Shown one piece after another: positions 26,100 through 36,778 of a stretch of 64,000 nucleotides of DNA. Location: NCBI RefSeq assembly GCF_913063425.1, contig NZ_CAJXYK010000020.1:1-64000 (forward strand), in the 5' to 3' direction. A model generated the notes under the pieces. It did not search any database. It was not told the origin of the DNA and worked only from the letters and a program-made list of their open reading frames with translations. Source of the stretch: an uncultured Thiohalocapsa sp. (GTDB taxonomy: Bacteria; Pseudomonadota; Gammaproteobacteria; Chromatiales; Chromatiaceae). Position numbers and translations under genes: made by a program. How positions within the stretch are numbered: position 1 is the first letter of the stretch; each line of letters starts with the position of its first letter.

Positions 26100-27896
26100 T
26101 CAGAAGGGCCAGATCAGGGGCGTCAGCAGCACCGTCACCGCGCCCACCAGCAGGGTCAGGGGGATACCGGCACGCAGGAAGTCCGCGAAGCGATAGCCGC
26201 CGACGCTGAACACCATCAGGTTGGTCTGGTAGCCGATGGGGGTGGCAAAGGCCGCGGATGCGGCGATCATCACCGCCACCATGAAGGGCATGGGGCTCAC
26301 GTCCATGAGGCGGGCGGCGTCCATGGCGATGGGGAACACCAGCACGGCGGCGACATTGTTGGTGGCCAGCGCCGTCAGCAGCGCCGCGGCGGCGAACACC
26401 AGCGCGAGTGACAGCCAGGGCATGCCCTGGGCCAGGCTGATGACGGAGCCCGCGAGCACGCCCGCGGCCCCGGTCTTCTCCAGCGCCGTGCCGATGCCGA
26501 GCGACGTGGCGATGACCACCAGCACCTGCCAGTCCGGTGAGCGCCGCGCGACCCGCCCGCGGGTGCAGCGCGTCAGCACCATGGCGCCGGCGGCGAGCAG
26601 CGCCGCCTCCAGCATGCTGAACAGGCCCAGGGCGACGCTTGCCACCATGGCGGCGACGATGGCGACGGCCACCGGCGCCCGCTCGTGCGCCGGCGGGTGC
26701 TCGTCGCCGAGCTGCGCCACCACCAGGAAGTCCTTGGCGTTGCGCTGCTGCAGCACGAACTCCGGGTGCGTCTCCAGCAGCAGGGTGTCGCCCGCCGCCA
26801 GCACGATGTCGCCGATCTTGCGCTGCACCCGCTCACCACCGCGGGAGAGGGCGATGATGGCGGCGTTGTAGCGCGCCCGGAAGCGCCCCTCCCGCACCGA
26901 GCGGCCCACCAGCGGGCTCTTGTTGGACAGCACCGCCTCCACGAAGCAGCGGTCGCGGCGCTTGCCGCCGAGCTTGAACACCTGATCCGTCGCCGGACGC
27001 AGGCCGCGCATGCGTTGAAGGTCCATCACCGAGTCCAGCATGCCGGCGAACACCAGCCGGTCGCCGCCGCGCAGCACCGCCCGCGACGACACCGCCGGCA
27101 TGGCCTGCCCGTCGCGCTCGATCTCCACCAGGTAGAGCCCGGGCAGCTGGCGCAGCCCCGCCGCCTCGATGCTTTTGCCGGCGAGCGGGCTGCCGGCGGG
27201 CACCAGCATCTCGGCGGTGTAGCTGCGCACGTCGGCGAAGCTGTCCGTGGCCGTCGTCCGCGCCGGCAGCAGCCTGGTGCCGAAGAGCTGGAGATAGGCG
27301 ATGACCACGGCCACCACCGGAACGCCGATCCAGGCGAGCTCCAGCAGCCCGAGGCCCGGGCCGCCGGTGCGCGCGGTGTACATGCCGTCCACCACCAGGT
27401 TGGTGCTGGTGCCGATGAGGGTGCAGGTGCCGCCGGCGATGCTGGCGTAGCTGAGCGGCAGCAGCAGGCCGGACAGCGACAGGCGGTGGCGCTTGGCCCA
27501 GTCCAGCACCGCGGGGATGAAGATCGCCACCACCGGCGTGTTGTTCAGGAAGGCGCTCAGGCCCGCCGCCGGCAGCATGAGCCGCAGGCGCGCGTCCTGC
27601 TCGCCGCGCGGGCGTCCGAGCAGGGCCTGGCCGATCCAGCCCACGGCGCCCGTCTCAGTGAGCCCGCTCACCACCACGTAGAGCACGGCGACGGTGATGA
27701 CGCCCGGGTTGGCGAAGCCCGCCAGCGCCTCGTCCACCGTCAGCACCCCGGTGACCAGCAGCAGGGTCAGCGCGCCCGCGGTGACGATGTCCGGCGCCAC
27801 ACGCGTGCGCAGGAAGAGCACGAAGCAGAGCACCACCAGCGCGATGCTGAGCCAGCCCTGCCAGCCGAGGGCGCCGATGCCGGGGGCGGTGTCCAC
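26100..27896 (-). CDS. SLC13/DASS-type transporter with central TrkA-C domains
   Basis: 598 aa; [32 protein letters not shown]-like segments between TM halves. Confidence 0.88.
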   Translation of the reverse strand: MDTAPGIGALGWQGWLSIALVVLCFVLFLRTRVAPDIVTAGALTLLLVTGVLTVDEALAGFANPGVITVAVLYVVVSGLTETGAVGWIGQALLGRPRGEQDARLRLMLPAAGLSAFLNNTPVVAIFIPAVLDWAKRHRLSLSGLLLPLSYASIAGGTCTLIGTSTNLVVDGMYTARTGGPGLGLLELAWIGVPVVAVVIAYLQLFGTRLLPARTTATDSFADVRSYTAEMLVPAGSPLAGKSIEAAGLRQLPGLYLVEIERDGQAMPAVSSRAVLRGGDRLVFAGMLDSVMDLQRMRGLRPATDQVFKLGGKRRDRCFVEAVLSNKSPLVGRSVREGRFRARYNAAIIALSRGGERVQRKIGDIVLAAGDTLLLETHPEFVLQQRNAKDFLVVAQLGDEHPPAHERAPVAVAIVAAMVASVALGLFSMLEAALLAAGAMVLTRCTRGRVARRSPDWQVLVVIATSLGIGTALEKTGAAGVLAGSVISLAQGMPWLSLALVFAAAALLTALATNNVAAVLVFPIAMDAARLMDVSPMPFMVAVMIAASAAFATPIGYQTNLMVFSVGGYRFADFLRAGIPLTLLVGAVTVLLTPLIWPF

Positions 27897-27941
27897 GCCC
27901 TGCTCGCGGTGGTGCCAGGTGCCGGCGGCCGACGGGCGGGC

Positions 27942-28325
27942 TCAGACGCTGGCACCGAGCCGGCGGGCGATGTCGCGGATCTGCGCCGGCGGCGGATACT
28001 CGGCCGCGGCGGCATCGCTCTCCAGGTAGGCGCGCCAGCGTGCGAAGTCGTCGGCGAGGTCCGGGTCCGTGTTGTGGCAGCCGAGCACGTGAATGATGCA
28101 GTCGCCGATGCGCCAGGGACCGGTGCCGGTGAGCTCGCCGCGCAGCAGGTGGGCGGCCTGCGCGGGACTCTTCCGGTGCCAGAAGAGGTCCAGGTACAAC
28201 AGGCCCTGCGGGTGTGGGAAGCAGGCGGCGATCACCCTGGCGTCACCGCTGCTGCGCCAGCGCAGTGCGAGCGGCGCTGTGACCTCGAAGGGCAGGGGGC
28301 TGGGGCTTGGCTGGGTGGCGGACAC
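27942..28325 (-). CDS. Hypothetical protein
   Basis: 127 aa with good coding bias. Confidence 0.5.
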   Translation of the reverse strand: MSATQPSPSPLPFEVTAPLALRWRSSGDARVIAACFPHPQGLLYLDLFWHRKSPAQAAHLLRGELTGTGPWRIGDCIIHVLGCHNTDPDLADDFARWRAYLESDAAAAEYPPPAQIRDIARRLGASV

Positions 28326-28488
28326 GGATGGCGTGGCTGGTGGCGGATTGGGGAGTCAGTGGGGCCTTGGATCATAACGCCGGCCACTTTAGGTCGCTGA
28401 CTGCGTAGTCAGGCCATCCTGGCCTGACACAATCAGGGCTGGAAGCCCTGAGGACGCAGGGCGCACCCGCGCCTGGACGGAGTCGTGA

Positions 28489-29094
28489 TCAGTCCGCGCC
28501 GATCAGGGCCTCATAGCGCTCCTTGAAGGCGGCCTGACGCAGCCGCTCCGCCTCCTGCTCGGTGGCCATAAGCGGCGAGTCCTGCCAGGTGCCGCTGGCG
28601 TGGTCGTACACCGAGAAGCGCCAGGCCTTGCCCACCTTGAAGACCTTGGTGACGTCGTTGCCGGCCTGCGCCATGGCCTGCATGCGGCTCAGGCCCGTCG
28701 GCGCGCCGGCGCTCGCCGCGGCCTGTGCCACCGGCGCCGTGGCGGTATCCGCGGTGTCCGCCGCCGGCGTGTCGCGGAAGCGGAATGTGTTGTTCTGGAT
28801 CTCGCCCTGGATGTCCAGCTCCACGGCCTCGACATTCGGCAGCCGCTTCAGGAGGTAGGCGGCCATGAGCATGCCGAGCTTGTGGTTCTCCTTCTCCAGC
28901 GCCGTCAGCAGCTTGTCCGCGACGATCTGGCAGCGCTGCTCGCGGTTCGGCTGCGCCACCCATTCCCGGCTCATCTGCCAGCCGGCGTCCATGTCCGCAT
29001 CGAGCTTGTCGCAATAGTCGTCGCAGCCGGCGAGCACGTGCTCCGGCACGTTCAGGCTGTATTCCTGGTCCTCGACGATGGCCTTGAGGATCAT
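28489..29094 (-). CDS. Hypothetical protein
   Basis: Start MILKAIVEDQEYSLNVPEHVLAGCDDYCDKLDADM inside longer ORF. Confidence 0.6.
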   Translation of the reverse strand: MILKAIVEDQEYSLNVPEHVLAGCDDYCDKLDADMDAGWQMSREWVAQPNREQRCQIVADKLLTALEKENHKLGMLMAAYLLKRLPNVEAVELDIQGEIQNNTFRFRDTPAADTADTATAPVAQAAASAGAPTGLSRMQAMAQAGNDVTKVFKVGKAWRFSVYDHASGTWQDSPLMATEQEAERLRQAAFKERYEALIGAD

Positions 29095-29190
29095 GCTTCG
29101 ACCTCCGCGGGCTGCTGTGACGGGTAACCCCGCTATGATATCAAAGGACTCTGCCGACTCCTGCCGACACGCCTGTTGCTTCGTCCCGTT

Positions 29191-29865
29191 ATGCTGCTCA
29201 CCATCCCGAATCTGCTGAACCAAGCCCAGCTCGACAAGCTGCACGAGATCATCCGCGGCGGCGCCTTCGTGGACGGCCGGCTCACCGCCGGCTTCGCCGC
29301 GGCGCGGGTCAAGCAGAACGAGGAGCTGAGCCAGGAGCCGGAGCGCATTCAGCGCCTGATCCGCATCCTGATGGCGAGCCTGGGGCACAACGAGACCTTC
29401 CGCTTCGGCGTGCTGCCACACCGGGTGGCGGACCCGATCTTCGCCCGCTATCGCCCGGGCATGGCCTACGGCGACCACGTGGACGACCCGATTATGGGCT
29501 CAAGCGGGCCGCGCTTCCGCTCGGACGTGTCCATGACGGTGTTTCTGAATCCGCCCGAGGATTATGCCGGTGGTGAGCTGGTGATCCGCACCAGCTTCGG
29601 CGACAACCGGGTCAAGCTGCCGGCCGGCGATGCCGTGGCTTACCCATCCTCCAGCCTGCACCACGTCGCCGAAGTCACCCGCGGCGAGCGGCTGGTGGCG
29701 CTCACCTGGATCCAGAGCTATGTGCGTGACCCAGGCCGGCGCGAGCTGCTGTACGAGCTGAGCCTGGCCCGCGAGCACCTGCTCAGGACCGCGCCGGAGT
29801 CCGAGCACACGGCGCAGGTGGACCGCAGCTACAGCAATCTGGTGCGGATGTGGGGGGATGTGTGA
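29191..29865 (+). CDS. PKHD-type Fe(II)/2-oxoglutarate hydroxylase
   Basis: MLLTIPNLLNQAQLDKLHEII...YGDHVDDPIMG...DYAGGELVI...YPSSSLHHVAEVTRGERLVALTWIQS. Confidence 0.9.
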   Translation: MLLTIPNLLNQAQLDKLHEIIRGGAFVDGRLTAGFAAARVKQNEELSQEPERIQRLIRILMASLGHNETFRFGVLPHRVADPIFARYRPGMAYGDHVDDPIMGSSGPRFRSDVSMTVFLNPPEDYAGGELVIRTSFGDNRVKLPAGDAVAYPSSSLHHVAEVTRGERLVALTWIQSYVRDPGRRELLYELSLAREHLLRTAPESEHTAQVDRSYSNLVRMWGDV

Positions 29866-29877
29866 GGGGCGAGGGGC
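29864..29877. repeat. Heptamer tandem repeat GAGGGGC overlapping a stop codon
   Basis: tgtgaggggcgaggggcgaggcggg between convergent genes. Confidence 0.75.
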
Positions 29878-29892
29878 GAGGCGGGTAACTCG

Positions 29893-30327
29893 CTACTCGT
29901 TCCCGGCAACTCGATACGCGCCGGCTTGTCCCTTCATCTTGTTGACGATGGCGTAGACGCCGACGTGGCGGTTGGGGCTCAGGTGCTCCTCCAGCTTGAG
30001 CCCCTCGAACAGGGCGTCCACGTCCGTCGCCTCGATCTCCGCCGCGGTCTTGCCGGAGAAGAGCTGCACCAGCAGCGCCACCACGCCCTTGATGATGGCC
30101 GTGTCGCAGTCCCCCTGGAACTTGAGCTGCGGGCCGCCGTCGAGCGGCTCCGGCACCACGTGCACCGTGCTCATGCACTCCATGACGCGGTTGGCGTCCA
30201 CCTTGTGTGCCGGGTCCATGGACGGCAGTCGCTCGCCCAGCTCCACCAGATACTCGTAGCGCTGGTCCCAGTCGCCGAGCAGGTCGAAGGTGTCGATGAT
30301 GTCGTCGATCTCGCTTGCGGTGCTCAT
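29893..30327 (-). CDS. SufE-family cysteine desulfuration protein
   Basis: IIDTFDLLGDWDQRYEYLVELGERLP...VMECMSTVHVVPE. Confidence 0.88.
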   Translation of the reverse strand: MSTASEIDDIIDTFDLLGDWDQRYEYLVELGERLPSMDPAHKVDANRVMECMSTVHVVPEPLDGGPQLKFQGDCDTAIIKGVVALLVQLFSGKTAAEIEATDVDALFEGLKLEEHLSPNRHVGVYAIVNKMKGQAGAYRVAGNE

Positions 30328-30466
30328 GGTGGGGGCGTTTGCTCGCGGATGCTGCGTGGGCCGCGCGTGAAGACTGCGGACCCGGGAGATGTTGCTGACG
30401 CCGGGGGCGCCAGCCGGGGTGCGCAGCCGGTGCCGACCGGGTGGGGCGGGTCCGACGGGCTGGTGG

Positions 30467-30793
30467 TCAGACGCTGAAGGACTCGCCGCAGCCGCACTCG
30501 TCCTTGACGTTCGGATTGCGGAACTCGAAGCCCTCGTTCAGCAGGCTGGACTTCACGAAGTCCACTTCCATGCCGTCGATGCGCTCAAGGCTCGTGTCGT
30601 CAACGACCACCTTGACGCCGTGGCTCTCGAAGACCTGATCGCCGTCGTCAAGGTCGTCGGCGTAGTCCACGACATAGGCGTAGCCGGTGCACCCGCTCTT
30701 TTTGGTGCCGATGCGAAGACCGATGCCGTGACCCCGCTTTTCCAGCATGTGGCTGACGTGGCGGGCGGCGCTGTCGGTGAGGGTGACTGCCAT
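30467..30793 (-). CDS. IscA/SufA-type iron-sulfur assembly protein
   Basis: LTDSAARHVSHML...GTKKSGCTGYAYVVDYADD...FRNPNVKDECGCGESF. Confidence 0.93.
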   Translation of the reverse strand: MAVTLTDSAARHVSHMLEKRGHGIGLRIGTKKSGCTGYAYVVDYADDLDDGDQVFESHGVKVVVDDTSLERIDGMEVDFVKSSLLNEGFEFRNPNVKDECGCGESFSV

Positions 30794-30872
30794 GGTGCTG
30801 CTCCCGTGTTGGGTTGTGTCGCTGGAGACCGGTAGTAAACCTTCCCGCCCGGGATTTCAAGGGCACCGAGGC

Positions 30873-31535
30873 TCAGTGTCGCTGCTCGCTGCCGCCGGTG
30901 GCGCCGCTGAAGGCGGACATTTCCATCAGGCCGCGCATCAGATCGGCGCGGGCGCCGATGCCGTCGGTCTCCAGCAGGGCCTGCTTGTCGTCGGCGCCGA
31001 GGGGCAGGTGCGTGCAGAGCAGATTCACCAGGTCGTCGTCCGCCATCTTGCCGATGTCCTCCCAGGGCACTTCGACACTGCGCTGGTCGCAGAAGGCGCG
31101 CAGGGAGCCCATGAAGCGCTCGCGGTCGCCGATGCTGCCGCCGTCCAGGTCGTAGTCGCCCGAGAACCGGCTCCAGTCCGGGCGTATCCGGCGATAGCCG
31201 TCGCGCTCCGGCAGCTCCTCGACGATCTCGAATCGGCACAGGCCGGTGAGCACCATGACGATGCGCCCGTCGGTGGTCTCGCTGTACGAGGTGATGCGCC
31301 CGGCGCAGCCGATGCGGTGCACCGGCGGCGGCTCGGCGGCATCGGCGTCCGCGCGCGGCTGCACCATGCCGATGAGGTGATCCTGCGCCAGGGCCGCGGC
31401 GACCATGTTGAGATAGCGCGGCTCGAAGATATTCAGCGGCAGCTGGACGCCGGGCAGCACCACGGCGCCGCTCAGCGGAAAGATGGGCAGCTCGCGCGGC
31501 AGGTCGGCGAAGGCTTGCAGAAATGGGCTTCTCAC
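30873..31535 (-). CDS. LON substrate-binding domain protein (GTG start)
   Basis: ELPIFPLSGAVVLPGVQLPLNIFEPRYLNMV. Confidence 0.85.
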   Translation of the reverse strand: MRSPFLQAFADLPRELPIFPLSGAVVLPGVQLPLNIFEPRYLNMVAAALAQDHLIGMVQPRADADAAEPPPVHRIGCAGRITSYSETTDGRIVMVLTGLCRFEIVEELPERDGYRRIRPDWSRFSGDYDLDGGSIGDRERFMGSLRAFCDQRSVEVPWEDIGKMADDDLVNLLCTHLPLGADDKQALLETDGIGARADLMRGLMEMSAFSGATGGSEQRH

Positions 31536-31682
31536 GGCGGCATCCTCCCGAGGCGGGTGTCGTCCAGGGCCGGCGGCCCGGTGTCGCTTCCGACAACGCA
31601 CCCTCCGGAAGTTCACGACATGGGGTCTCGGGTGCCCATCTGCGAGCCGCACCCGCCACCGCCCGAGCCGTCGTGGCGCGGC

Positions 31683-33473
31683 CTACTGCTGCGGCTGCTC
31701 CAGCGCCACGCCGAGCGCCTCCGCCACCTCCTCGATCAGCTCGGCGGCGGTGGCGAAGTCGAAGCCGTTCACCGCATTGCGCAGTGTCGCCAGCGTTTCG
31801 GCGCACACCAGCCCCGACAGGCGCGCGTGCACCTGCTCGTGCGCGTTGATGGCGGCGGCGTCGAAGTCCGCGAGCAGCGCGGCCAGGCGCCGCAGCGCCG
31901 CGTCGAGGGAGACGGGCGGTTCCGGCGCCGCGGTGTTGGCCGCCGGATCGGCCTTGGACGGGTCGGCATGGGATGCCGTGGACAGCGCCCCGGCCGCCGC
32001 GGCGGTGGGGTCGTCGCCCAGGCGCTGGTCGATCTCCGCAAGCAGCATCTGAAGCAGCATCGCGACGCGGCTGACTGCGGCCTCGGTGGTGTCGTCGGCG
32101 CGGCGCTGGCGCGCGAGGCGGGCAGCCGCCGCGCGCAGCTCCAGCGCGCCCAGGCTCGCCGCAGCGCTTTCCAGCGCCTGCGCGAGCTGTGCGGCACCGA
32201 AGCGGTCGCCCGCGCTGTGCAGACTGCTCCAGTCGGCGACGAAATCGCCGTGCTCCAGCCGAAAGCGCCCCATGAGGCGACGCAGCAGGCGATCGTTGCC
32301 GCGCACCCGGATGCGGGTGGTCCCGCCGACGGGCGCCGGTGGCAGTGCAGACCTGGTGTGGGCGTCCGCGTGCACAGCGACGGCGGCCGGCGGCCGTACA
32401 TGCGGGCTGTCGTAGAGGGTGGCGTCCGCGGCTTGGCTGGACGCCGTCGGCACCGCGAAATCGAGCTCGAACTGGAAGCTGCTGCCAAGATCCTGGCGGC
32501 TGTCGAGCTTGAGCACGCCGCCCATGGCCTGCACCAGCCGGTAGCAGAGCCCGAGCCCGAGACCACTGCCGCCGTGGCGGCGGGTCAGCGAGGTATCGCC
32601 CTGCCGGAACAGCCCGAACAGCTCCGCCTGCTGATCCACCGGAATCCCAGCGCCCGTGTCCCGGACCTCGAAGCCGATTCGGGCGTGCCGCGCGTCGCGA
32701 CCGATGGGGCGGCAGGCGATGACGATCTCGCCGGCCTCCGTGAACTTGAGTGCGTTGTCGGTCAGGCTGGCCAGCACCTGGCGCAGCCGCTCCATGTCGC
32801 CCACCAGCACGGGCGGCATGCGCGGGTCCTGCTCGCAGCGCAGGTCGAGACCCTTGCGCTCCGCCTGCTCGGCATAGGTTGCCACCAGCTGGGACAGCAG
32901 CTCTTCCACCGCAAAGGCGGTGCGCTCCAGGTGCAGCTCGCCGGACTCCAGCTTCACCACGTCCAGCAGATTGCTGATCTGGGTGAGCAGGCCATGGGCG
33001 GCGCGGTCCGCGCGCAGCAGGTGCTCACGTTGCCGCGGGTCGGCGGCGAGCTTGAGGGCGAGCCGTGTCATGCCCACCACGACGTTCATGGGCGTGCGGA
33101 TCTCGTGGCCGATGTTGGCGAGGAAGGCGCGCTTGGCGGAGTCGGCGCTCTCGGCTGCGACTTGTGCGCGGTGCAGGCGCATCTCCAGCTCGCGGATGCG
33201 CGCGCGATCCTGCTCGCGCTGGTGGGCGAGGGCGTGCAGGGAAGCCTCGATCTGCGCCCAGTCGTCCCCGCCCTGGGGGCCGCCGGGTGCGAGCTGGCGC
33301 GCCTGTTGTGCCAGGTGCCGGCGCGGCGTCAACAGCCGGCCGGCGCCCAAGTAGATCCAGGCCGCGAGGGCTGTGCTGGTGAGCCCGATGCCCGCCACCG
33401 ATCCCAGCACGCCGGCCCAGGCCAGCGCGGGCAGCGCCAGGGCCACGGGGGCGAGCAGCAGCAGTCGCGGCAT
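31683..33473 (-). CDS. Membrane-associated sensor histidine kinase with C-terminal helical (HPt-like?) region
   Basis: RAFLANIGHEIRTPMNVVVGMTRLAL; LTDNALKFTEAGEIVI; GSGLGLGLCYRLVQAMGG. Confidence 0.88.
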   Translation of the reverse strand: MPRLLLLAPVALALPALAWAGVLGSVAGIGLTSTALAAWIYLGAGRLLTPRRHLAQQARQLAPGGPQGGDDWAQIEASLHALAHQREQDRARIRELEMRLHRAQVAAESADSAKRAFLANIGHEIRTPMNVVVGMTRLALKLAADPRQREHLLRADRAAHGLLTQISNLLDVVKLESGELHLERTAFAVEELLSQLVATYAEQAERKGLDLRCEQDPRMPPVLVGDMERLRQVLASLTDNALKFTEAGEIVIACRPIGRDARHARIGFEVRDTGAGIPVDQQAELFGLFRQGDTSLTRRHGGSGLGLGLCYRLVQAMGGVLKLDSRQDLGSSFQFELDFAVPTASSQAADATLYDSPHVRPPAAVAVHADAHTRSALPPAPVGGTTRIRVRGNDRLLRRLMGRFRLEHGDFVADWSSLHSAGDRFGAAQLAQALESAAASLGALELRAAAARLARQRRADDTTEAAVSRVAMLLQMLLAEIDQRLGDDPTAAAAGALSTASHADPSKADPAANTAAPEPPVSLDAALRRLAALLADFDAAAINAHEQVHARLSGLVCAETLATLRNAVNGFDFATAAELIEEVAEALGVALEQPQQ

Positions 33474-33773
33474 TGGATCGGTCAAGGTGCGGGCACTCCG
33501 TCGGCGTCTGCGGGTGTCGCGCGGCGGCGGCACCGACGCGAGCGTCGGCCCGGGCTGCCAGACAGAAGCTAGCGGACGAGCACCGCGGCCGACTGTGATG
33601 CAGGTTCGACATTGGCCGCGGGCCGCCGCCGGGCGGTCACGACGGCGTGCAGCCCGTCGCGCAGCCGATCGCCCCCGTGCAGGCTGCCGCAGGCGTACGG
33701 GAACCCGTGCATCGCGCCGCGGTCTCAGCACGGCGGGTCAGGCTGGACCGGTCGAGCAGACTCGGCCGGGCAA

Positions 33774-33853
33774 ATCCGCCCCATCAGATCCGCCCCATCA
33801 GATCCGCCCAATCAGATCCGACCGATCAGAGCTGAGTGGGCAGATCCGACCGG
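33774..33853. repeat. 14-bp tandem repeat ATCCGCCCCATCAG, four clear copies plus degenerate extension
   Basis: Clear copies at 33774, 33788, 33802, 33816. Confidence 0.85.
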
Positions 33854-33960
33854 CCCAGCGCCGGCGCCGTCCCCAATCGGGCAACCGCCGGGCACGCCAA
33901 CTTGACAGCTCAGAGCCGCTGACCCTAGCATCGCCGGCTCCCTATCGCGCGAAGTCGCCC

Positions 33961-34929
33961 ATGGATCTCTCCGCAATTCGGGCACCTGTCTCCGACGATC
34001 TCCAGGCAGTCGACGAGCTCATCCTCCAGCGCCTGCAGTCCGACGTGGTGCTGATCAACCAGATCGGTCATTACATCGTCGGCAGCGGCGGCAAACGGCT
34101 GCGTCCGCTGCTGGTGCTGCTGGCGGCGCGCGCCTGCGAGTATCAGGGTGAGCGCCATCTCGACATGGCCGCCATCGTCGAGTTCATCCACACCGCCACC
34201 CTGCTGCACGACGACGTGGTGGACGGCTCCGAGCTGCGCCGCAACCGCGACACCGCCAACGCCGTCTGGGGCAACGAGGCGAGTGTGCTGGTGGGGGACT
34301 TCCTGTATTCCCGTGCCTTCGAGATGATGGTGGACGTGGGCGTCATGCGCGTCATGGACGTGCTCTCCCACGCCACCAACCGCATCGCCGAGGGCGAGGT
34401 GCTGCAGCTGCTGAACAGCCACGACCCGGACACGGACGAGGCCCGCTACATGGAGGTCATTCAGCGCAAGACGGCGACGCTGTTCGAGGCCGGCACCCGC
34501 CTGGGCGCCGTGCTGGCCGAGATGCCGCGCGAGGTGGAGGACCGGGTCGCCGCCTTCGGCCTGCACCTCGGCATCGCCTTCCAGCTGGTGGACGATGCCC
34601 TGGACTACGATGCCGACAGCGAGACCATCGGCAAGCACATCGGCGACGACCTCGAAGAGGGTAAGCCGACCCTGCCGGTGATCCGCGCCATGGCGGTGGG
34701 CAGCGACGCCCAGCGCGCCATGCTGCGCAAGGCCATCGAGGAAGGCGGGCGCGAGCGCATCGACGAGGTGGTGGCGGCCATTGTCGATACGGACGCACTG
34801 AGTTACACTGTGGAGCTTGCCAGGATGCATGCGCAGTCCGCCCGCGAAGCCTTGGATGACCTGCGGGAGTCAGATGCCAAGCGTGCCATGCTGGCCACGG
34901 CGGAATTCGCCGTCGCCCGCACCTACTGA
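33961..34929 (+). CDS. ispB: Polyprenyl (octaprenyl-type) diphosphate synthase
   Basis: GGKRLRPLLVLLAARA; LLHDDVVDGSELRRN; QLVDDALDYDAD. Confidence 0.92.
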   Translation: MDLSAIRAPVSDDLQAVDELILQRLQSDVVLINQIGHYIVGSGGKRLRPLLVLLAARACEYQGERHLDMAAIVEFIHTATLLHDDVVDGSELRRNRDTANAVWGNEASVLVGDFLYSRAFEMMVDVGVMRVMDVLSHATNRIAEGEVLQLLNSHDPDTDEARYMEVIQRKTATLFEAGTRLGAVLAEMPREVEDRVAAFGLHLGIAFQLVDDALDYDADSETIGKHIGDDLEEGKPTLPVIRAMAVGSDAQRAMLRKAIEEGGRERIDEVVAAIVDTDALSYTVELARMHAQSAREALDDLRESDAKRAMLATAEFAVARTY

Positions 34930-35173
34930 GCCGCTGATTCCCTGACTCCACGCCACCGGCGGCCGCAACCACTGACCCCCGCACCCGTTGACCCAGGGTG
35001 TCCGGGGTGGCGCCAACAGGGTCCGGTCAAGGGCGGTTCCCGGCCGTCCCGCTCGCTCCGGCATCAGGCCACGACGGCCGGCTGACCAAGAGCGGCATCA
35101 ACCGACAACACCTGGCGGCCCACAAGGTCGCCCGCGGCGTCGTTGCCCGCAAGCAGCGGCAGCCGAACACCAT

Positions 35174-35250
35174 CGGGGTGTAGCTCAGCCTGGTAGAGCA
35201 CTGTCTTCGGGAGGCAGGGGTCGAAGGTTCGAATCCTTTCACCCCGACCA
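35174..35250 (+). tRNA. tRNA-Pro (anticodon CGG)
   Basis: CGGGGTG...CACCCCG acceptor stem, anticodon arm CTGTC-TTCGGGA-GGCAG, TTCGAAT, encoded CCA. Confidence 0.95.
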
Positions 35251-35265
35251 ATTCCTGCGAATGGC

Positions 35266-35297
35266 AAGGCCCGCCCCGGTTCGCCGGCGCGGACCTT
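35266..35297 (+). terminator. Possible terminator hairpin after tRNA-Pro
   Basis: aaggcccgccccggttcgccggcgcggacctt imperfect inverted repeat; no strong U-tract. Confidence 0.4.
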
Positions 35298-35700
35298 GTG
35301 CTTTGTTGGACCCTATGCCTCCGGGCTCGCGCTGCAACAAGGACGGTACAGGCTATGTTTTCCCACAGACCCGTACGGCGCCGCCGGTGGGACGGGCCAG
35401 CGCCCGCGCCGAACGGCTGTGAGGCCCTGCGCGCGGCAGATGCCGCCGCCTCCGAGCTGGTGCTGGACCCAGCGCTGGCACATGCCCGGTTGCCGGCCGG
35501 TAACCGCGGGTCAAGCCGTTGGCAGCGAATGTCAAGCGGGCTTTGTCCGTCAGAGGTAGACTTAGAACTGCTCAGGAGTAACGCCGGGTTGAGTGACACG
35601 TCGGCGGGGCGGCGCAGCGACGGCAGGTCCTGGCGGAAGGAGGGTTCTCCCCCTGCTGTCGCACCCCGTTCTCTTCCCCATCTCCTCTTCCCCATCGGCG

Positions 35701-36774
35701 TCACAAGAGCGCCACTGCCTTGATCTGAATCCACACCTGCTGGCCGGGCGCCAAGCCCAGCTGCTCTGCCGAGCGGCGGGTGACGCGCGCGATCACCGGC
35801 TTGTCGTCCACGGCGAGCTTCACCAGTGTCAGCGCCGGGTGGGCGTCGTCGCCGAGGGAGGTCACCCGGGCGGGCAGGGTGTTCAGGATGCTGGTGCCGG
35901 TCTTGGGCTCGTGCGCGATGCTCACGTCCCGGGCGAGAATCCGGATGCGGGCGTGGTCGCCGACAGCGGCGCCCGAGTCGCGCACCCAGAGGCTGGTGTT
36001 GCAGCAGGCGACCCGCAGCAGGTGCCAGCGCGCGTCCCGCTCCGCCACATGACCGTCCAGCACCACGCCCGCGTCTTCGCCCAGGCGGATCGGCAGGTCG
36101 AGCCGCGCCAGGGTGTTGTTGAGCGGGCCGCTCGCCAATACCCGGCCGCCCTCCATCACCACCAGGTGGTCTGCGAGCCGCGCCACCTCGTCCGGGGCAT
36201 GACTCACGTACAGCACCGGGATTTCCAGGTCGTCGTGCAGGCGCTCCAGGTAGGGCAGGATCTCCTGCTTGCGGGCCATATCGAGCGCGGCCAGCGGCTC
36301 GTCCATCAGCAGCAGCTTCGGACTCACCGCCAGGGCTCTGGCCATGCCGACGCGCTGGCGCTCGCCGCCGGAGAGCGCGGCGGGCTTGCGCTTGAGCAGA
36401 TGGCCGATGCCGAGCAGCTCGATGGCATGCTCCAGGCTGAATTTTGCAGACTTGGCATCAGCCTGTCGGCTGCGCTTCTGCCCATAGCGCAGGTTGCCGA
36501 GCACCGTCAGATGCGGGAACAGGCTCGGCTCCTGGAAGACGTAGCCGATGGGGCGGCGGTGGGTAGGGACCCAGGCGTCGGCATCCTGCCAGACATCGCC
36601 GTTGACGCTGAGTCGGCCCTTGGCCGCCTGCTCCAGCCCGGCGATGCAGCGCAGGAGCGTGGTCTTGCCGGAGCCCGAATGCCCGAACAGCGCGGTCACG
36701 CCACGGGCGGGGATGCGCTCGTCCACATCCAGGGCGAAGCCGGGCCATTGGATTTTGAAGCTGGCGTAGATCAT
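35701..36774 (-). CDS. modC: Molybdate ABC transporter ATP-binding protein
   Basis: FGHSGSGKTTLLRCIAGL; LSGGERQRVGMARALA; C-terminal Mop-like domain; operon context. Confidence 0.93.
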   Translation of the reverse strand: MIYASFKIQWPGFALDVDERIPARGVTALFGHSGSGKTTLLRCIAGLEQAAKGRLSVNGDVWQDADAWVPTHRRPIGYVFQEPSLFPHLTVLGNLRYGQKRSRQADAKSAKFSLEHAIELLGIGHLLKRKPAALSGGERQRVGMARALAVSPKLLLMDEPLAALDMARKQEILPYLERLHDDLEIPVLYVSHAPDEVARLADHLVVMEGGRVLASGPLNNTLARLDLPIRLGEDAGVVLDGHVAERDARWHLLRVACCNTSLWVRDSGAAVGDHARIRILARDVSIAHEPKTGTSILNTLPARVTSLGDDAHPALTLVKLAVDDKPVIARVTRRSAEQLGLAPGQQVWIQIKAVALL

Positions 36775-36778
36775 CGGC

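Noticed and set aside
30747-33572. 941-aa plus-strand ORF
   Set aside because: Antisense to LON-domain and histidine-kinase genes; no recognisable domain.
35064-35267. Minus-strand ORF MPFAGIGRGERIRTFDPCLPKTVLYQAELHP...
   Set aside because: Antisense translation of tRNA-Pro (35174..35250); a common spurious ORF.
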